Shown here piece after piece: positions 39,641 through 50,559 of a stretch of 64,000 nt of DNA. Within the stretch, counting starts at the first letter, position 1. Every line of letters begins with the position of its first letter. Made by a program: the position numbers and the translations under genes. Under the pieces are notes generated by a model. It had not been told where the DNA came from, ran no database searches, and worked only from the letters and a program-made list of their open reading frames with translations. The DNA is from Macrosoma leucophasiata (lineage: Eukaryota; Arthropoda; Insecta; Lepidoptera; Hedylidae): the NCBI GenBank assembly GCA_036365455.1, contig JAWQUS010000002.1:6138001-6202000 (forward strand), read 5' to 3'.

Positions 39641-40616
39641 AACAACAATCTCACTATTAGTTTTGTTCCGAACTTCCACATTAAGTTTTCTTTTCAACAT
39701 TAAACGGAAATCAAACCACTTCGAACTTGTCTAGGTCGCAAACAATACAGCATTGATTGTTACTCCATTACAACATTTTGTAACAAAGATTTGTGGAAAA
39801 AGGTAACTTTAAATTAAACATAAAAAAAACTTTGTTTTTAAATAACAACAGCTACAGCTAAAAAGAGAAAGCATTAAATGTGTCATGAAATACACGTTGA
39901 CGTAATATTTAGAAATTTGAAAATATTTGCAACAAACCTGGTCAAGTGCGAGTCGAATCGTGTACAGGGTACTGTGCAATTGAGAAATATCCATTATTAC
40001 CTACTTTAAATATCCTTGACTTGCTTACCTGTATTTCAGAAAGATTTGTGAAAGGTAACTCTAAAATTAGATAAAGCAACGAACATAACAATCCCGCAAT
40101 TACTTTTGTTCCGAACTTCCACATTAAGTTTTCTTTCCAACTCGAAACGGAAATCAAACCACTTCGAACTCGTCTAGGTCGGAAACAATACAGAATTGAT
40201 TGGTACTCCATTAGCACCGGTGTCTGCTAAGTGATTTTTAACTTGTTTATTTTAAAATAACAACAGCTACAGCTGAAAGGAAAATTCAGCCAAGTGTCGT
40301 GCGACACACAAGGTAGGGTTCCGTTCCTCAATAAATTTTATAAGTTGATCGACTATGACTTTTAAACTTATAAAGCCTACTGTGTGTACTAGCTGTGTTA
40401 GTTTTCCTTTTGACTTCGTTATTTAGGGTAGCTAACCCGACTGTGGCCATCGACCTTTTTGTGACTATTTGAGATTTACTATACAATTATCGAGTTTTTT
40501 TGCAGAAATCCGAACACCACTCCCTATAGCTATTGGAGGATAAAATAGGAAATTGAAATTAATTTATTTACGCTAGTCGTTCATATTTAGGTCATCAATT
40601 TACTTAAACGAAATAT

Positions 40617-40893
40617 AACTGCACGCCTGTAATTCCGGAAGGGGTAGGCAGAGGTAAATGCATGCATTCAAGCATACATACCAACATCCACGATTCGCTG
40701 GTTACGTTTTATAGGTGGCGAACCTGTTGACATCTCTGAGCACATTACCAAACTTGATATTGGGAAATTTCCAGAAAATGGAAAAATAGAGATAAAGGAC
40801 ACTATTATCTCTGATAACCTCTTACCCGGGAATCTAACGCAGGACCTCAGCGTAGTAGTAGTAGCCTGCTACCACTAGGCTACCAAGGCAGTT
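40617..40893 (-). mobile_element. SINE-B, decayed in the head
   Basis: AACTGCACGCCTGTAATTCC to TACCACTAGGCTACCAAGGC-AGTT. Several small deletions occur in the body (ACGTTTTATAGGTGGCGAAC) and the B box is altered (GGGAATCTAACGC). Confidence 0.88.
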
Positions 40894-41084
40894 AAATTTA
40901 CTGTAATGGCAACTTAAAAGCCCAATTTCTTCCAGCTGAAGAGATTAATAGACCAACGCATTAGTGATTCTATATGGTCGGTCTGTTCATAATTTTCATA
41001 TTTCCACCCTGTGTTTTTCCTTTTGTGACACAGAACCATAAATCAAAAACACTTTACCGACGTTTTTGATTAACAACAGTTAAT

Positions 41085-41930
41085 TCTACTATAGATTCGG
41101 ATTACACGCCTGGAACATGGTAGCATTGGTTAATGTAAATTTGCGTCCATGCCTCGAGATTACTCCCAGACCAAAGGTTTGCGGTATCCTATAAATTATG
41201 CATTGAACATTAAAGCACTGTAACTCAGCAACAGTACTGTTCTCAATATAATCTTCCATTTCAATACTGCTAATGCTTGTTGTTGTTTAATAAGCCAAAT
41301 ATCGAAATCATACGACTGGCTTTATACAGAAGCAGTTCACAAGCTAATTCCAATTGTTTTTTTTTTTTTCAATGAGCCAATAAAGCTTTTTGAGTTGAAT
41401 ACCCAGAATTTTACTACCAAGTTAGCTTTTTGTTGAGATGAATTTCTAAATATCGTACATGATCTGCTTCGGGTATCACCACAATGTTTAATGTGACTGG
41501 TGGACAAGTGTTTTTTTTGAGCGTAAATATAAAGCAACTATCTCTCGGTTGCCTTCATCTACCACTTTTTCAGCCGATGAGCTATAATGACTATTGAACC
41601 CTACTAGCAAGAAGGGTTAAACAGTCCCAAAGTGAAGCTGTGTTAATTAATATTAGACTGAGCTACACCAGAGCCTGGCCACCTTAGTATGTAAATAAAT
41701 AGATACCTTTGATTGTTAACAGCTTGCTCAACCGTTGATTCAGATTAAATGATCCTACATTTTAGCAATGTATAATGTATATTTGAGTTTATACCAAGAG
41801 ACTACTCTCGACCAGAGGTTTACGTTTGTTTATATTATGCATTGAAGATTAAAGCGCTGTAACTATGCAACAATTCTGTTTTCAGTATAATCTTCAGTTA
41901 CAATCTGCAATTCCATACTGCGTTGTATTC
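41085..41930. repeat. Diverged ~625-bp direct duplication
   Basis: Block AATTATGCATTGAACATTAA, AGCACTGTAACTCAGCAACA, TCTCAATATAATCTTCCATT (41195-41270) matches TATTATGCATTGAAGATTAA, AGCGCTGTAACTATGCAACA, TTTCAGTATAATCTTCAGTT (41832-41905). Similarity extends upstream (ACTCCCAGACCAAAGGTTT versus ACTCTCGACCAGAGGTTT). No coding feature. Confidence 0.78.
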
Positions 41931-42118
41931 CTGAGCTAGTTTCAATTGAGCATCTTAGGAAACATAATGGCAAATGTTTTAGGTGCAACTACACAAATAG
42001 TAGTGTGATATTTCTATTATACTTACATCTACTTATATTCTAGTGAGGTGTATTGCGAATAAATCAGTTAGTTTCCTATTGTCGTGTTTCATTAGCACAC
42101 GCGTCACATTTTCGACAG

Positions 42119-42235
42119 ATATTTGTTTCGGGTCTGGGTGTTTGTATATGTGTTGTATGTGTACAACGGCACCCACGACACAGGTTTATACCTACTGTTA
42201 GGCTGTGAGTGTAAGCAAAAGATGAATGTATGAAA
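42119..42235 (+). repeat. Family D fragment
   Basis: GATATTTGTTTCGGGTCTGG, GTGTTTGTATATGTGTTGTA, GACACAGGTTTATACCTACT and AGGCTGTGAGTGTAAG match 1296-1375 in the opposite orientation. Confidence 0.65.
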
Positions 42236-43559
42236 AATTTTTTTTTTTATTGTTTAGAACTCCATGAACATAACGATTCGTGGATATATGCATACTTTAG
42301 GATCACAACATTCCCTATTGGGAAACTATATATACGCATTCAAGTGGAACCACTTAATTAAACTGCAATTATATCTTCAACTACCTGTCCTGATATGATG
42401 ATTTTGACCCGAAAAACGTGTAATGCCTAAGCATATCATAAATATGAACAATTTTACATGAGAGGAGGTTGTCAACGTCTACTAACAACCTCTTTGCCAA
42501 ATTTTAAGGTTTAACAAATAACTGAGGACTTTCCTGCAAAGTTGCGAGAACTAAAACCTCTCAACTCCAAAATCAACCCCTTAGGGCTCGAACTTCGTAA
42601 AATCCCGTCTTAGTGAGCTCCTACGTCTTAAAAAGAACTCCCATGCAAAAATTGAAGCTACAAGCACTTATAGATTCTGAGATTTCGGATGAGTGAGTGA
42701 CTGACCTTTCGCTTTTAATATAGGTATAGATACTAACGGTAATGAAAACATATATTAGCAACTTCCTTTGAACGTTCCGTTCGTATCTCTCTCGACGCCG
42801 TCCAATCACAAGTTTGAATAAAAAACTTTAAGTGGGAATGTGCCATGTCTGAGTTTAAACTATGTGGTGCTTCGAACTAGTAAACATTTTCAAAGCGGTC
42901 TTCTGAGCTCTCCGCTCGCCTGGAAAATGAAATGTAACATGAATCCTTTGAGATATCGAACGAAATGCTTATAGCTCATATGTTTTATTCCCAAATTATA
43001 TTTATTTCCACGTGACTATAAATCTGCGGACGTCGGGACGTGATGTGCAAGGAATTGTCCTTGCATTGTAGAAAACAAAAAAATCATATCAGAAAAATGG
43101 GCAACAGATCAGATAAATAATTAATAATTATTAATATAAATACTCGTATAAGTGATATGTGATATATATGTATACCTATTTATCATGTTTTATTTTATTA
43201 TTTGATTCATTTCAAGTATAAATCATTATCATGTGGCGAAAAGTCAACAACAAAAACAAAGTAGATGGTAGAATTAGTAAGCGAAGCTGGTAGTTTTTGG
43301 CAGAATTAAGATAAAATTCTAGCAGAATGCGGATCTTTAAATGGTCACGCTGATTGACGGTACGAATCCCGTTATTTGATATTTATAGGGAATTTTGTTT
43401 TTTAAATGTCTATATTTGGTGGTTATGACAATATTTTCTTTCATATAAAATATAGTGAAAGGCTGGAAATTATCTAAAAACGAGTCAGAGGATTATAAAG
43501 ACAGATAACAAAAATACAATCCACAGATGAACAATATCGTTTTTTTTTTCTCTTTATCT
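42236..43559. other. No gene seen
   Basis: About 1.3 kb, the longest quiet stretch in the middle of the window. A near-palindrome, GAGGAGGTTGTCAACGTCTA then CTAACAACCTC, lies at about 42461-42492. A 62-codon minus frame at 42621-42809 is not supported. Confidence 0.4.
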
Positions 43560-43775
43560 TGTCAAAACAGTATTCCGCCCTTAATTACGTTACCAACAAA
43601 GCGCTCGAGAGAAACTAGATCATTAAGTTCATAAAGTATCTAATGCTTGAGGGTGACCCCTTTATAGGTGGCGGTCACAATAGAGCGAAGGTCGCAGGGA
43701 GGAAAACTTTGGTATTGTTGCCTCATTTACCAGTACATTAAGAATTTCATTTTTTATTTACTATTTTGAAGAAAC

Positions 43776-43854
43776 ATTATGAATCCTTTCATACATTTCA
43801 TTTTTGACGAGATGTACTCTCGTCGAAAATGAAATGTATGAAAGGATTCATAAT
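43776..43854. repeat. Inverted repeat, ~37-bp arms
   Basis: ATTATGAATCCTTTCATACA, TTTCATTTTTGACGAGA against TCTCGTCGAAAATGAAATGT, ATGAAAGGATTCATAAT, with loop TGTAC. One mismatch. A foldback mini-element or a recent inverted duplication. Confidence 0.9.
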
Positions 43855-43929
43855 TCCCTTTTTCGCAAGAGAAGCGCGCATGGCCCGTTACGCATTACGG
43901 GCGCGGTCGAAAGTGTGATGGGTGAACGC

Positions 43930-44175
43930 TAGTGGCAAATTAAAATGCGCGTTGCCGTACTTTGGAGGGCACGTTAAGGCGTCGGTCCCGGTTGCTATCG
44001 ATAGATAGCAATCGTTAAACCTTGTCGGAAGCCTTATGGGCGGTTTGAAAACATCCGACAGCAGGTTGACCACTAACCCGTATCTCCACCAATCCGCATT
44101 GGAGCAGCGTGATCTTCAGGCCTCCCCCCAAAAAGGGGAGAGACTCGTGCCCAGCAGTGGGACGTATAATGAGTT
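43930..44175 (+). repeat. Dispersed GC-rich repeat (family K) with 3'-end piece
   Basis: AAAATGCGCGTTGCCGTACT, GAGGGCACGTTAAGGCGTCG, GTTGCTATCGATAGATAGCA; then ATCCGCATTGGAGCAGCGTG, AAGGGGAGAGACTCGTGCCC and AGCAGTGGGACGTATAATG. The last part is inverted at 57546-57616. These are common LINE 3'-end motifs in moths (memory-based). Confidence 0.65.
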
Positions 44176-44458
44176 GCCATTATTATTACACTTTTTCGCA
44201 AATCATTCTGTTTGTTCGTTATTATTCTGTTTTTTGTTTATTAATTACTGTATTCATTATTTTTTTTAATACATTCTTCTTCTCTGTATATTTTTGTTTC
44301 CACGATGACAGTTTCTTTACCAGAGAGGACTTTGAAACGTTCGCATTTTGTGATGTATACTCAACGAATTTTTTGTTGTTTTTATTATCGTTGCTGCGTG
44401 TAAGGTCAGCATGGTTGAAGCAGATGCTGGAAAACGAATAGATATTCGTTTTCCTAAT

Positions 44459-45459
44459 CTGGGGTGCGACCGCCTATCGACATTGCTATTGTCGTTGTCA
44501 TTGCTATCAAATTTTCATGGTGATTTGTAGCTCTTTTAAAAGCAGTAGTGATAAGCTGATTGTTTTGCTTGCTTTCGTAGGTGAGAAACAAGCGATAATA
44601 GTAGATTGTTTCGATTATTGTTATTTAGTTAAAGCAAAAATCGACATGAAAATGACAATGACAGATTGTGACCCACCATTTACACGAAATGTAAATTAAA
44701 GAAAAACTATGTTATGAAAATAGAATTCTTAGTTAATAAATCTTTTTTCTGCATAACTTGAGGTTAATAATTACGTTAAAAAAGTCTTGAATATGGTGGT
44801 TCCTAATTAGAATCGCAATCAATTGGGTTACTCAAAATAACAATCAAGTACTTTAAAACGTTCTAACTCAAGTTTTAATCCCTCAAAGTTAGTTTTAATC
44901 CAAACATTTTATTTTCGTATATGTAATTAATATAAAATTATTTGTAAATAATTACAAACGCTGTTTTTACTATTGAAACGTTGACAATGTAGGTATCGGT
45001 CAACATTACTACTGTCATAGATTTTCGATCTACCCGAAAATCGATTGTACTTAAATAAAATAGCAACAACAAACCTAGGTACTTATGTCAAAGAACTGTT
45101 CTTTAAATATAAAATACTTTATTTTTACTCAACGTAAAGTTTTGCAGAAATCAGAATTATTTTATACTTCCAGTCTGTATGGACCATGTCTTTTGCCTTA
45201 CTGTGTGTACTTTACCAAATGTGTATTACTGCGGCCGTGCCATGCATGACATGTCTTAAGTTTACACACAAACTACAAGTTTAAAAGTGATTAAATGTGT
45301 GTGTAAGTAATCAGTGATTAAATCTCAGCAAAAAGAGGTATTTGCCGTGCTGGTAAATAACTGTTTTCAAGTGGGTCAAAGTTCTATATAATTTCTGGCT
45401 TTGTCATTTGACAGCAATGACAACGACAATAGCAATGTCGATAGGCGGTCGCACCCCTG
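44459..45459. mobile_element. 1.0-kb non-autonomous DNA transposon, hAT-like ends
   Basis: Terminal inverted repeats of about 45 bp: left CTGGGGTGCGACCGCCTATC, GACATTGCTATTGTCGTTGT, CATTGCT; right the complement starting CAGGGGTGCGACCGCCTATC. A CAGGGGTG end suggests the hAT superfamily. Flanking 8-mers (TTCCTAAT and GTCAAAAT) agree at only 5 of 8 positions, so the target duplication is decayed or the end assignment is off. The interior holds only a 60-codon frame with no transposase motif. Confidence 0.75.
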
Positions 45460-45695
45460 GTCAAAATAATGTTCTGCAGCCCTTTATTACGTTTGAAATC
45501 AAGCGCTCGAGACAAAATAGATCATTTGGTTCATAAAGTATATAGGGCTCGAGGGCGACCCATTTATAGGTTGCAGTCACAATAGAGTGAAGGTCACAGA
45601 AGAAGAACTTGGGGATAATTGTTGGGTCATTAAGCACATTTCATGAGTTTCGATGTAATTTACCAGAAATCATGTTAAGAATTTCAATTTTAAGA

Positions 45696-46276
45696 TGAGA
45701 CGTTCCGTTACTTTACGTTTTCCTGTTTTTGAGAATTTTTGTACGTAGTGCTTTTTTAGTTTTTTGAAGTAGGTATATCTCCTCTACACATGAAGTGGAA
45801 ATGTTTTTTCGGACGGACGGACAACAAAGTGATCCTGTAAGAATTGCGGTTTTTCTTTCGACGTATGGAACTCTTAAAATCAAACGGTCATATTTTTTGT
45901 GTACCATACACATAGAAAAGTTTATCAACATCAATCAAGGATGAAAAGAATCACAAACACAAAGCAAAGAGGAATTTTGTACACAAATTTATTAAAATAA
46001 TAATTTTACGTCACATCATATTTTGTTAAAACGAAAAAATAATAAGCTTCAGTAGCGGTTTAATCATTTTGCCCATCTACGTCTGTAATGTTATTTCTTG
46101 AATTACAAATTATTTTAATTAGACAGCGATAAAATTAGAATTAAGGTAAATGACATTGAATTCTTGGGCTGTTATTTTTTAAGTCCCTCCCTACACTGAA
46201 TAGGAATTTTTAATTTATCCTCGTTTCTCTCTGGGTATTGTTTATGGATGACCTTCTTAGATCATTTAAATAAAAA
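45696..46276. other. No gene; family-G-like fragment
   Basis: CGGACGGACGGACAACAAAG with TGATCCTGTAAGAATTGCGG at about 45810-45850 resembles the end of family G. A 73-codon minus frame across it is an artefact. The remainder is AT-rich and unassigned. Confidence 0.5.
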
Positions 46277-47055
46277 ACGGCCACTTGCGAGTCGGATTCA
46301 GCCATGAAGGGTTCTGTAGAAACCAGTATTTTTTTGGTCATTCACTGGTGGTAGAGCTCCAGTGACGGAGCTCGCAGGCGTAGGCACCACCGCATTACCT
46401 AATATACTTGCCGCTAAATGGTAGGTGTTCAGCACTATCGTGTTCCGATCAAGTGGTAATGTACGGCCCTGTAATTTCCGGGGCAGAGGCATAACACCTT
46501 AGGCCTCAGGAGTGGTAACGCATCTGCATTTTGACCTTGGTCTTTGTGTGAGTGTCTATAAGCTGCAGTCATCACTTAACATCAATGTGAATTGCAAGCT
46601 TGTTTTCCACTTCCATAATATAAATAAAAAGTATTTATCGAGAATATTTCACTGAATCTTCACCACTATTACTTTTATCAGAACCGTAAACATGACTGCC
46701 ATTCATACAACACATTATTATATGAATTCGAATGTTATTTTTGCAGTTTCTTAAAATATATCAGAAGCTGTTAAGAACATCTCATTAAAACCAATAAATA
46801 ATTTTGTTGAAAGCTTACATTAAGAACTACATCATAGATTTCTCTTATTTCAAAAGTTAGTGAGAAATGAGAGACACCCTATTTCTACTTTGGAAGTGTC
46901 TAAACCAGTGTTCAAACCTTACCTTAACCTTAGACTTTAACAAAAATGGTTGGGCTGTGAAATATGGACGGACGGACAGACACAGACAGAACGACGCACG
47001 AGTATTCTCATAATAGATTCCGTTCTTTGCTATTTAGCTACGGAACCCTAAAAAT
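46277..47055 (+). repeat. Family G dispersed repeat containing a SINE-A
   Basis: Left end ACGGCCACTTGCGAGTCGGA with AGGGTTCTGTAGAAACCAGT. Right end GGACGGACGGACAGACACAG, ATTCCGTTCTTTGCTATTTA, GCTACGGAACCCTAAAAA. Both ends are typical of a repeat widespread in moths ('tgcgagtcgga ... acggaaccctaaaaa'). The SINE-A at 46344-46630 lies inside. Confidence 0.65.
46344..46630 (+). mobile_element. SINE-A, full length
   Basis: ACTGGTGGTAGAGCTCCAGT to TTCCATAATATAAATAAAAA. Complete body with few changes (GCAGGCGTAGG, TGAATTGCAAGCTTG). Confidence 0.92.
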
Positions 47056-48631
47056 CTCCTAACGAAGCGTAATTCTGTTTATTGAAGTTTTAAGTGAACT
47101 TCACCATTCTCCCATTCAATTTGAGACTCAAACAAAGAGAATGGAGCGATTCTGTTTCCTATTTAATTCACCGACTTCCAGTCGTTTGCTGTTTATTCAT
47201 GACTATTAAAGAGATATTGAAGATAATTCTTTTACATGGCTGAAAACAAATTTATGAAATAAAATAATAACTTACATCAATAGTATTACCGATTACCAGA
47301 TTAAGATGCTGCAATCAGTTCCGAACATCGACTATAGAACCAAGAAGCTGCATTGAGTCGTCGATGGTTCCGAATTAGCCCATAATCAAAATAAATGTCA
47401 AACACAATTGCTAATCGAACCGAACCGAACCGAAGCGAAGGCTAGCGAACCGAACTCGTGGCGAAACCGAAACGAGTCGGAAGATCACTTCACTCCTTTG
47501 GCGTCCAGCAACCCAAGGACTCCTGTCAGAGAAAATGTGAATGGAAACAAATTCAAGTATTATATATTGATAATGTATTTTTTAAAAGTTAAGAGATAGT
47601 TTTGGCACACCGCGGGCACGCCGCCAAAATTCCATACAAACGCTTAATTTGGTCTCTATTACCTACATAGACATCAATCAGTGACGTGTATTTACAAGTT
47701 CACCTGTGTGCGTAGCACGTAGAGAATACCAAACGTTGCCCATAAGAGGGGAGGAGGTTGGGCGAGGCCGGGAAATCTGGCGGTACGTCGAAGTGTTAAT
47801 TCTATACGTAGTATTATTACAAATTCTCTAGTTTTGGTAAAAACTTCTTGTAAAGAAATACAACTACAACGGTTCGCTTTTACACTTCGTATCCCACTCT
47901 CGCTCTTTGAGGTCGTGTGTAGAAAGATAGCTAATATACCCATTTCGCTCACATATCACTTTTCCTGCACGTCTTTGGTTTGTATTGGCGTAGCACGCTT
48001 TCGATTCGCCTTAGTATCGGCACGCATTCGGTTCACTTTCGCTTTTCTATCAGAGTAGATTCAAGCGAAGCCATAAATTAAAAAATTAAAAATAAATTCG
48101 CCACGCTTTCGGTTCGCTATCTATTCGACGCGTGCTTTAGGGCAACTCGTCGTAGAGGGCACCAGAGGCAGATAATTTGCTCATATACGGGGGGGCAGGC
48201 GTAGATATACGAAAAGTTTCTCTTTGATGAGCAAAACGAGGCTCTTATTGATTTATTAAAAACTGGGAAGTACTTTCCTTTTTTTGCCCATAAATGAGAA
48301 ACTTGAATAGGGGCGTAAAATAAATAGATTTACTTATTTGTAGGTGTAGGTATAAAAAATGAGGAGTTTGTCCTTTTCTTTGCTCATCAAAAACTTTGAT
48401 AGGGGCAGATGTAAATTGCTTAGGCTGGGTTGCAAGAATTCTCAATCCAGCACTGGCTGCAATATAAGCGACTGGGGCCGTACCAAGACCTTTTACTACC
48501 AACGTTAAATGAAACGCTATTAGCTTTGTCTTGTTTCTTCATACGCGCTGTCCCATAAGACAAATGAAACAAGAATTGGCAGCGCCTTAACTGAATCGCA
48601 ATAAGACGCCCGTAATAACTATTACAGAAAC
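47056..48631. other. No gene; CGAAC-rich stretch and unassigned repeats
   Basis: At 47414-47475 a run of AACCGAACCGAACCGAAGCG type. At 48080-48120 CACGCTTTCGGTTCGCTATC, its complement in character, so the two may be ends of one inverted structure. At 48420-48620 GTTTCTTCATACGCGCTGTC and GGCAGCGCCTTAACTGAATC, a dispersed repeat. Frames of 86-94 codons on the minus strand overlap these and are not supported. Confidence 0.45.
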
Positions 48632-48900
48632 TCAGGGATGGCAACGCATCTGACTCATTTTGACCTCTGCTTGTTGTGTCCCGGTCAGGACGTGACGACC
48701 CCACTGCCTATATTTTTTTATGTCAAAGGATTGACAGGCAAGCAGACGGGCCACCTGATGGGAAGTGGTTACCGTCGCCTATGAACATTCGCAATATTTG
48801 CAACACCAGGGGAGTTGCCAACGCGCTGCCAACCCTGAAGGACTCTTTTGACAAGAGTTTTGAAGATCCCCATTTGTAAAGGAGAATTTTTCGCTTAGTT
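48632..48900 (+). repeat. SINE-A scrap joined to a second retroposon
   Basis: GGGATGGCAACGCATCTGAC and TTTTGACCTCTGCTTGTTGT belong to SINE-A. From 48718 ATGTCAAAGGATTGACAGGC, AAGCAGACGGGCCACCTGAT, CGCCTATGAACATTCGCAAT, GCGCTGCCAACCCTGAAGGA is a different, very common lepidopteran retroposon, also glimpsed at 61100-61140. Confidence 0.65.
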
Positions 48901-48931
48901 AACCGCAGCCACTACCACACATGCGTAGCGA

Positions 48932-49106
48932 TTTTTTTTTTTATGTAATGTAAGTGGCAAACAAGCATGCAGTTCATATTGAGGTTAAGAGACGACTGCA
49001 GCCTATAGACACTTACACAAAGACCAAGGTCAAAATGCAGATGTCTTTCCACTCCTGAGGCCTAAGGTGTCATGCCTCTGTACCGGGAATTACAGGGCCG
49101 TAAATT
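48932..49106 (-). mobile_element. SINE-A, head missing
   Basis: T11 tract, ATGTAATGTAAGTGGCAAAC, body to GGAATTACAGGGCCGTAAAT; about 110 bp of the head side is absent. Confidence 0.9.
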
Positions 49107-49483
49107 AATTATGGTATATCCCCCATATGATAGAGCATTTGGAATCATACATTTGTCCAGCGATGAAATGATAAATAGTTAAGAAAATATGTAATATACT
49201 ATGTCCTTGATCTATAATATGTAAAGAGTTATAGAGGAAATGTAATATTCCAAGCGGTATGCCAAATTTAATATATTTTGTACCACTTAAAGGATTACCC
49301 CTTTCCTAATTTGAGATTATGGAACCGTTTCGATATATCTCAAAGTTGTAATAAACTCGAATTAATATAAATTGATAAACTTTGTGGTAATGTTCAGTAA
49401 TTGCCTTTAATTAGGGAAACCTCCGCGGCCACTAACTAAACTATATCAGAATACGTATTCTCAACTCATTTGTCATCAATTTC
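49107..49483. other. No gene seen
   Basis: AT-rich unassigned sequence before a GC-richer block. Confidence 0.4.
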
Positions 49484-50036
49484 TTGGGCACTATAAAGTG
49501 CATTGCTGTATTGACGCAATACGATAGCTGCCATCCGTTACTTTTTTTTAAGGACAGGCTTTGTTTAGGCGGATTGTCTCGCGACGGCACTATTCTACTT
49601 CACCGGGCAATCGGCGAGCGCAGAAGGCGCTCCACCCTAAATATAAAGCACAACTGCCTAAGGGTGACCCATGCGGGTCCGTGCCTCGGCTTAGGACGTT
49701 GCGAAGAAACATATACGATTATGGGCGGTGCAACTTTTGCTCTACTCCATTCGGTTGGCGATAACCGGAATGTTATCGGTCTCGCGGGGCCGGGGATAGG
49801 GTCGGGACTAGGGTGGGCGCGGCGCGAAACGCGTCAGCGGGCGCGTTGTATTGGCGGTTTGTGTGGACAGTTTTTGTAGATAATCATTCATAGCGGCGAA
49901 GGCCAACGTGGTCTCATCGTCCGGGTCTCTTAAGACGTACCTTGATGGTCTCCTTTTGGCGCAATCAAAAGGATTGTAAATAGCGGCTGCTCTGACTAGC
50001 GGATTCGGGTGGTGACTCGCGCGATCGCCATCCTTT
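49484..50036 (-). other. GC-rich block with coding-like minus frame, unknown
   Basis: Clearly richer in GC than its surroundings. On the minus strand, 49808-50036 is open for about 75 codons with a coding-like make-up: RASHHPNPLVRAAAIYNPFD, RRPSRYVLRDPDDETTLAFA and then AMNDYLQKL, ending at a TAG. A 131-codon plus frame (49484-49879, Gly/Arg-rich) overlaps it on the other strand. I think the minus frame is the likelier remnant, possibly the 3' end of a gene or of an element transcribed leftwards, but I do not recognise the protein. An upstream in-frame stop bounds it. Confidence 0.4.
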
Positions 50037-50559
50037 TAGGAATACAGCAATGTACTACAGAGTTTAGAATGGTGTCGGGAAGTGATGAACCCACCACACA
50101 GAATTTCTTTCCACTGAAGAGAATTCAGTCAAACTCAAACTCAAAACTCAAACTCAAAAATTCATTTAATCACTTGGAAATAATAGAATTTGCTTGTGAT
50201 AGGTCAAATTACAAATATAAAATTAAAGCGAATAACAACTGATACGTTGATTAATATGTCAAAGTAAATAAATTAATAATAGTCCAAAAAATACTTAATA
50301 ATAAAAATAGGTATCAACAGAATGTTCCATACTCTCTTTTACAAACGGCAAGATAAGACTAAACAAAAAAATATGGGACATTCCTTGTCATTCACTGGCA
50401 GAGTTCCAAAGCCCACATTACTGAGAAAAAACCTGCCAAAACAAAACTCAGTAGGGTCTTTTCAAAATATGTTCCTTAAAACTATTTTCACAATATGAAA
50501 CTTATAACTATGTTTTACAATGTCAAGTACAATGCACATTCATTTCACAAAATTATTGT

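Larger units (their letters stand above)
38060..40260. repeat. Three diverged copies of a ~150-bp block
   Basis: Block GTTCCGAACTTCCACATTAA, GTTTTCTTT, AAACGGAAATCAAACCACTT, CGAACTTGTCTAGGTCG and GATTGTTACTCCATTA occurs at about 39650-39775 and 40105-40215. An older version (CTTCCGTTCTGAATTCTCTT to TTGTTACTCTATTAGCGC) lies at 38091-38200. The two better copies lie about 450 bp apart, both followed by AATAACAACAGCTACAGCT. No coding feature. A CAAGTGCGAGTCGAATCG piece at about 39941 and GTAGGGTTCCGTTCCTC at 40313 are family G ends. Confidence 0.8.
43560..45695. repeat. Diverged direct repeats flanking other elements
   Basis: GTCAAAACAGTATTCCGCCC, AAGCGCTCGAGAGAAACTAG, GTTCATAAAGTATCTAATGC, GGTCACAATAGAGCGAAGGT (43559-43700) matches GTCAAAATAATGTTCTGCAG, AAGCGCTCGAGACAAAATAG, GTTCATAAAGTATATAGGGC, AGTCACAATAGAGTGAAGGT (45461-45600). 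The hairpin at 43776, the family K repeat and the hAT-like element lie between them. Confidence 0.82.
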
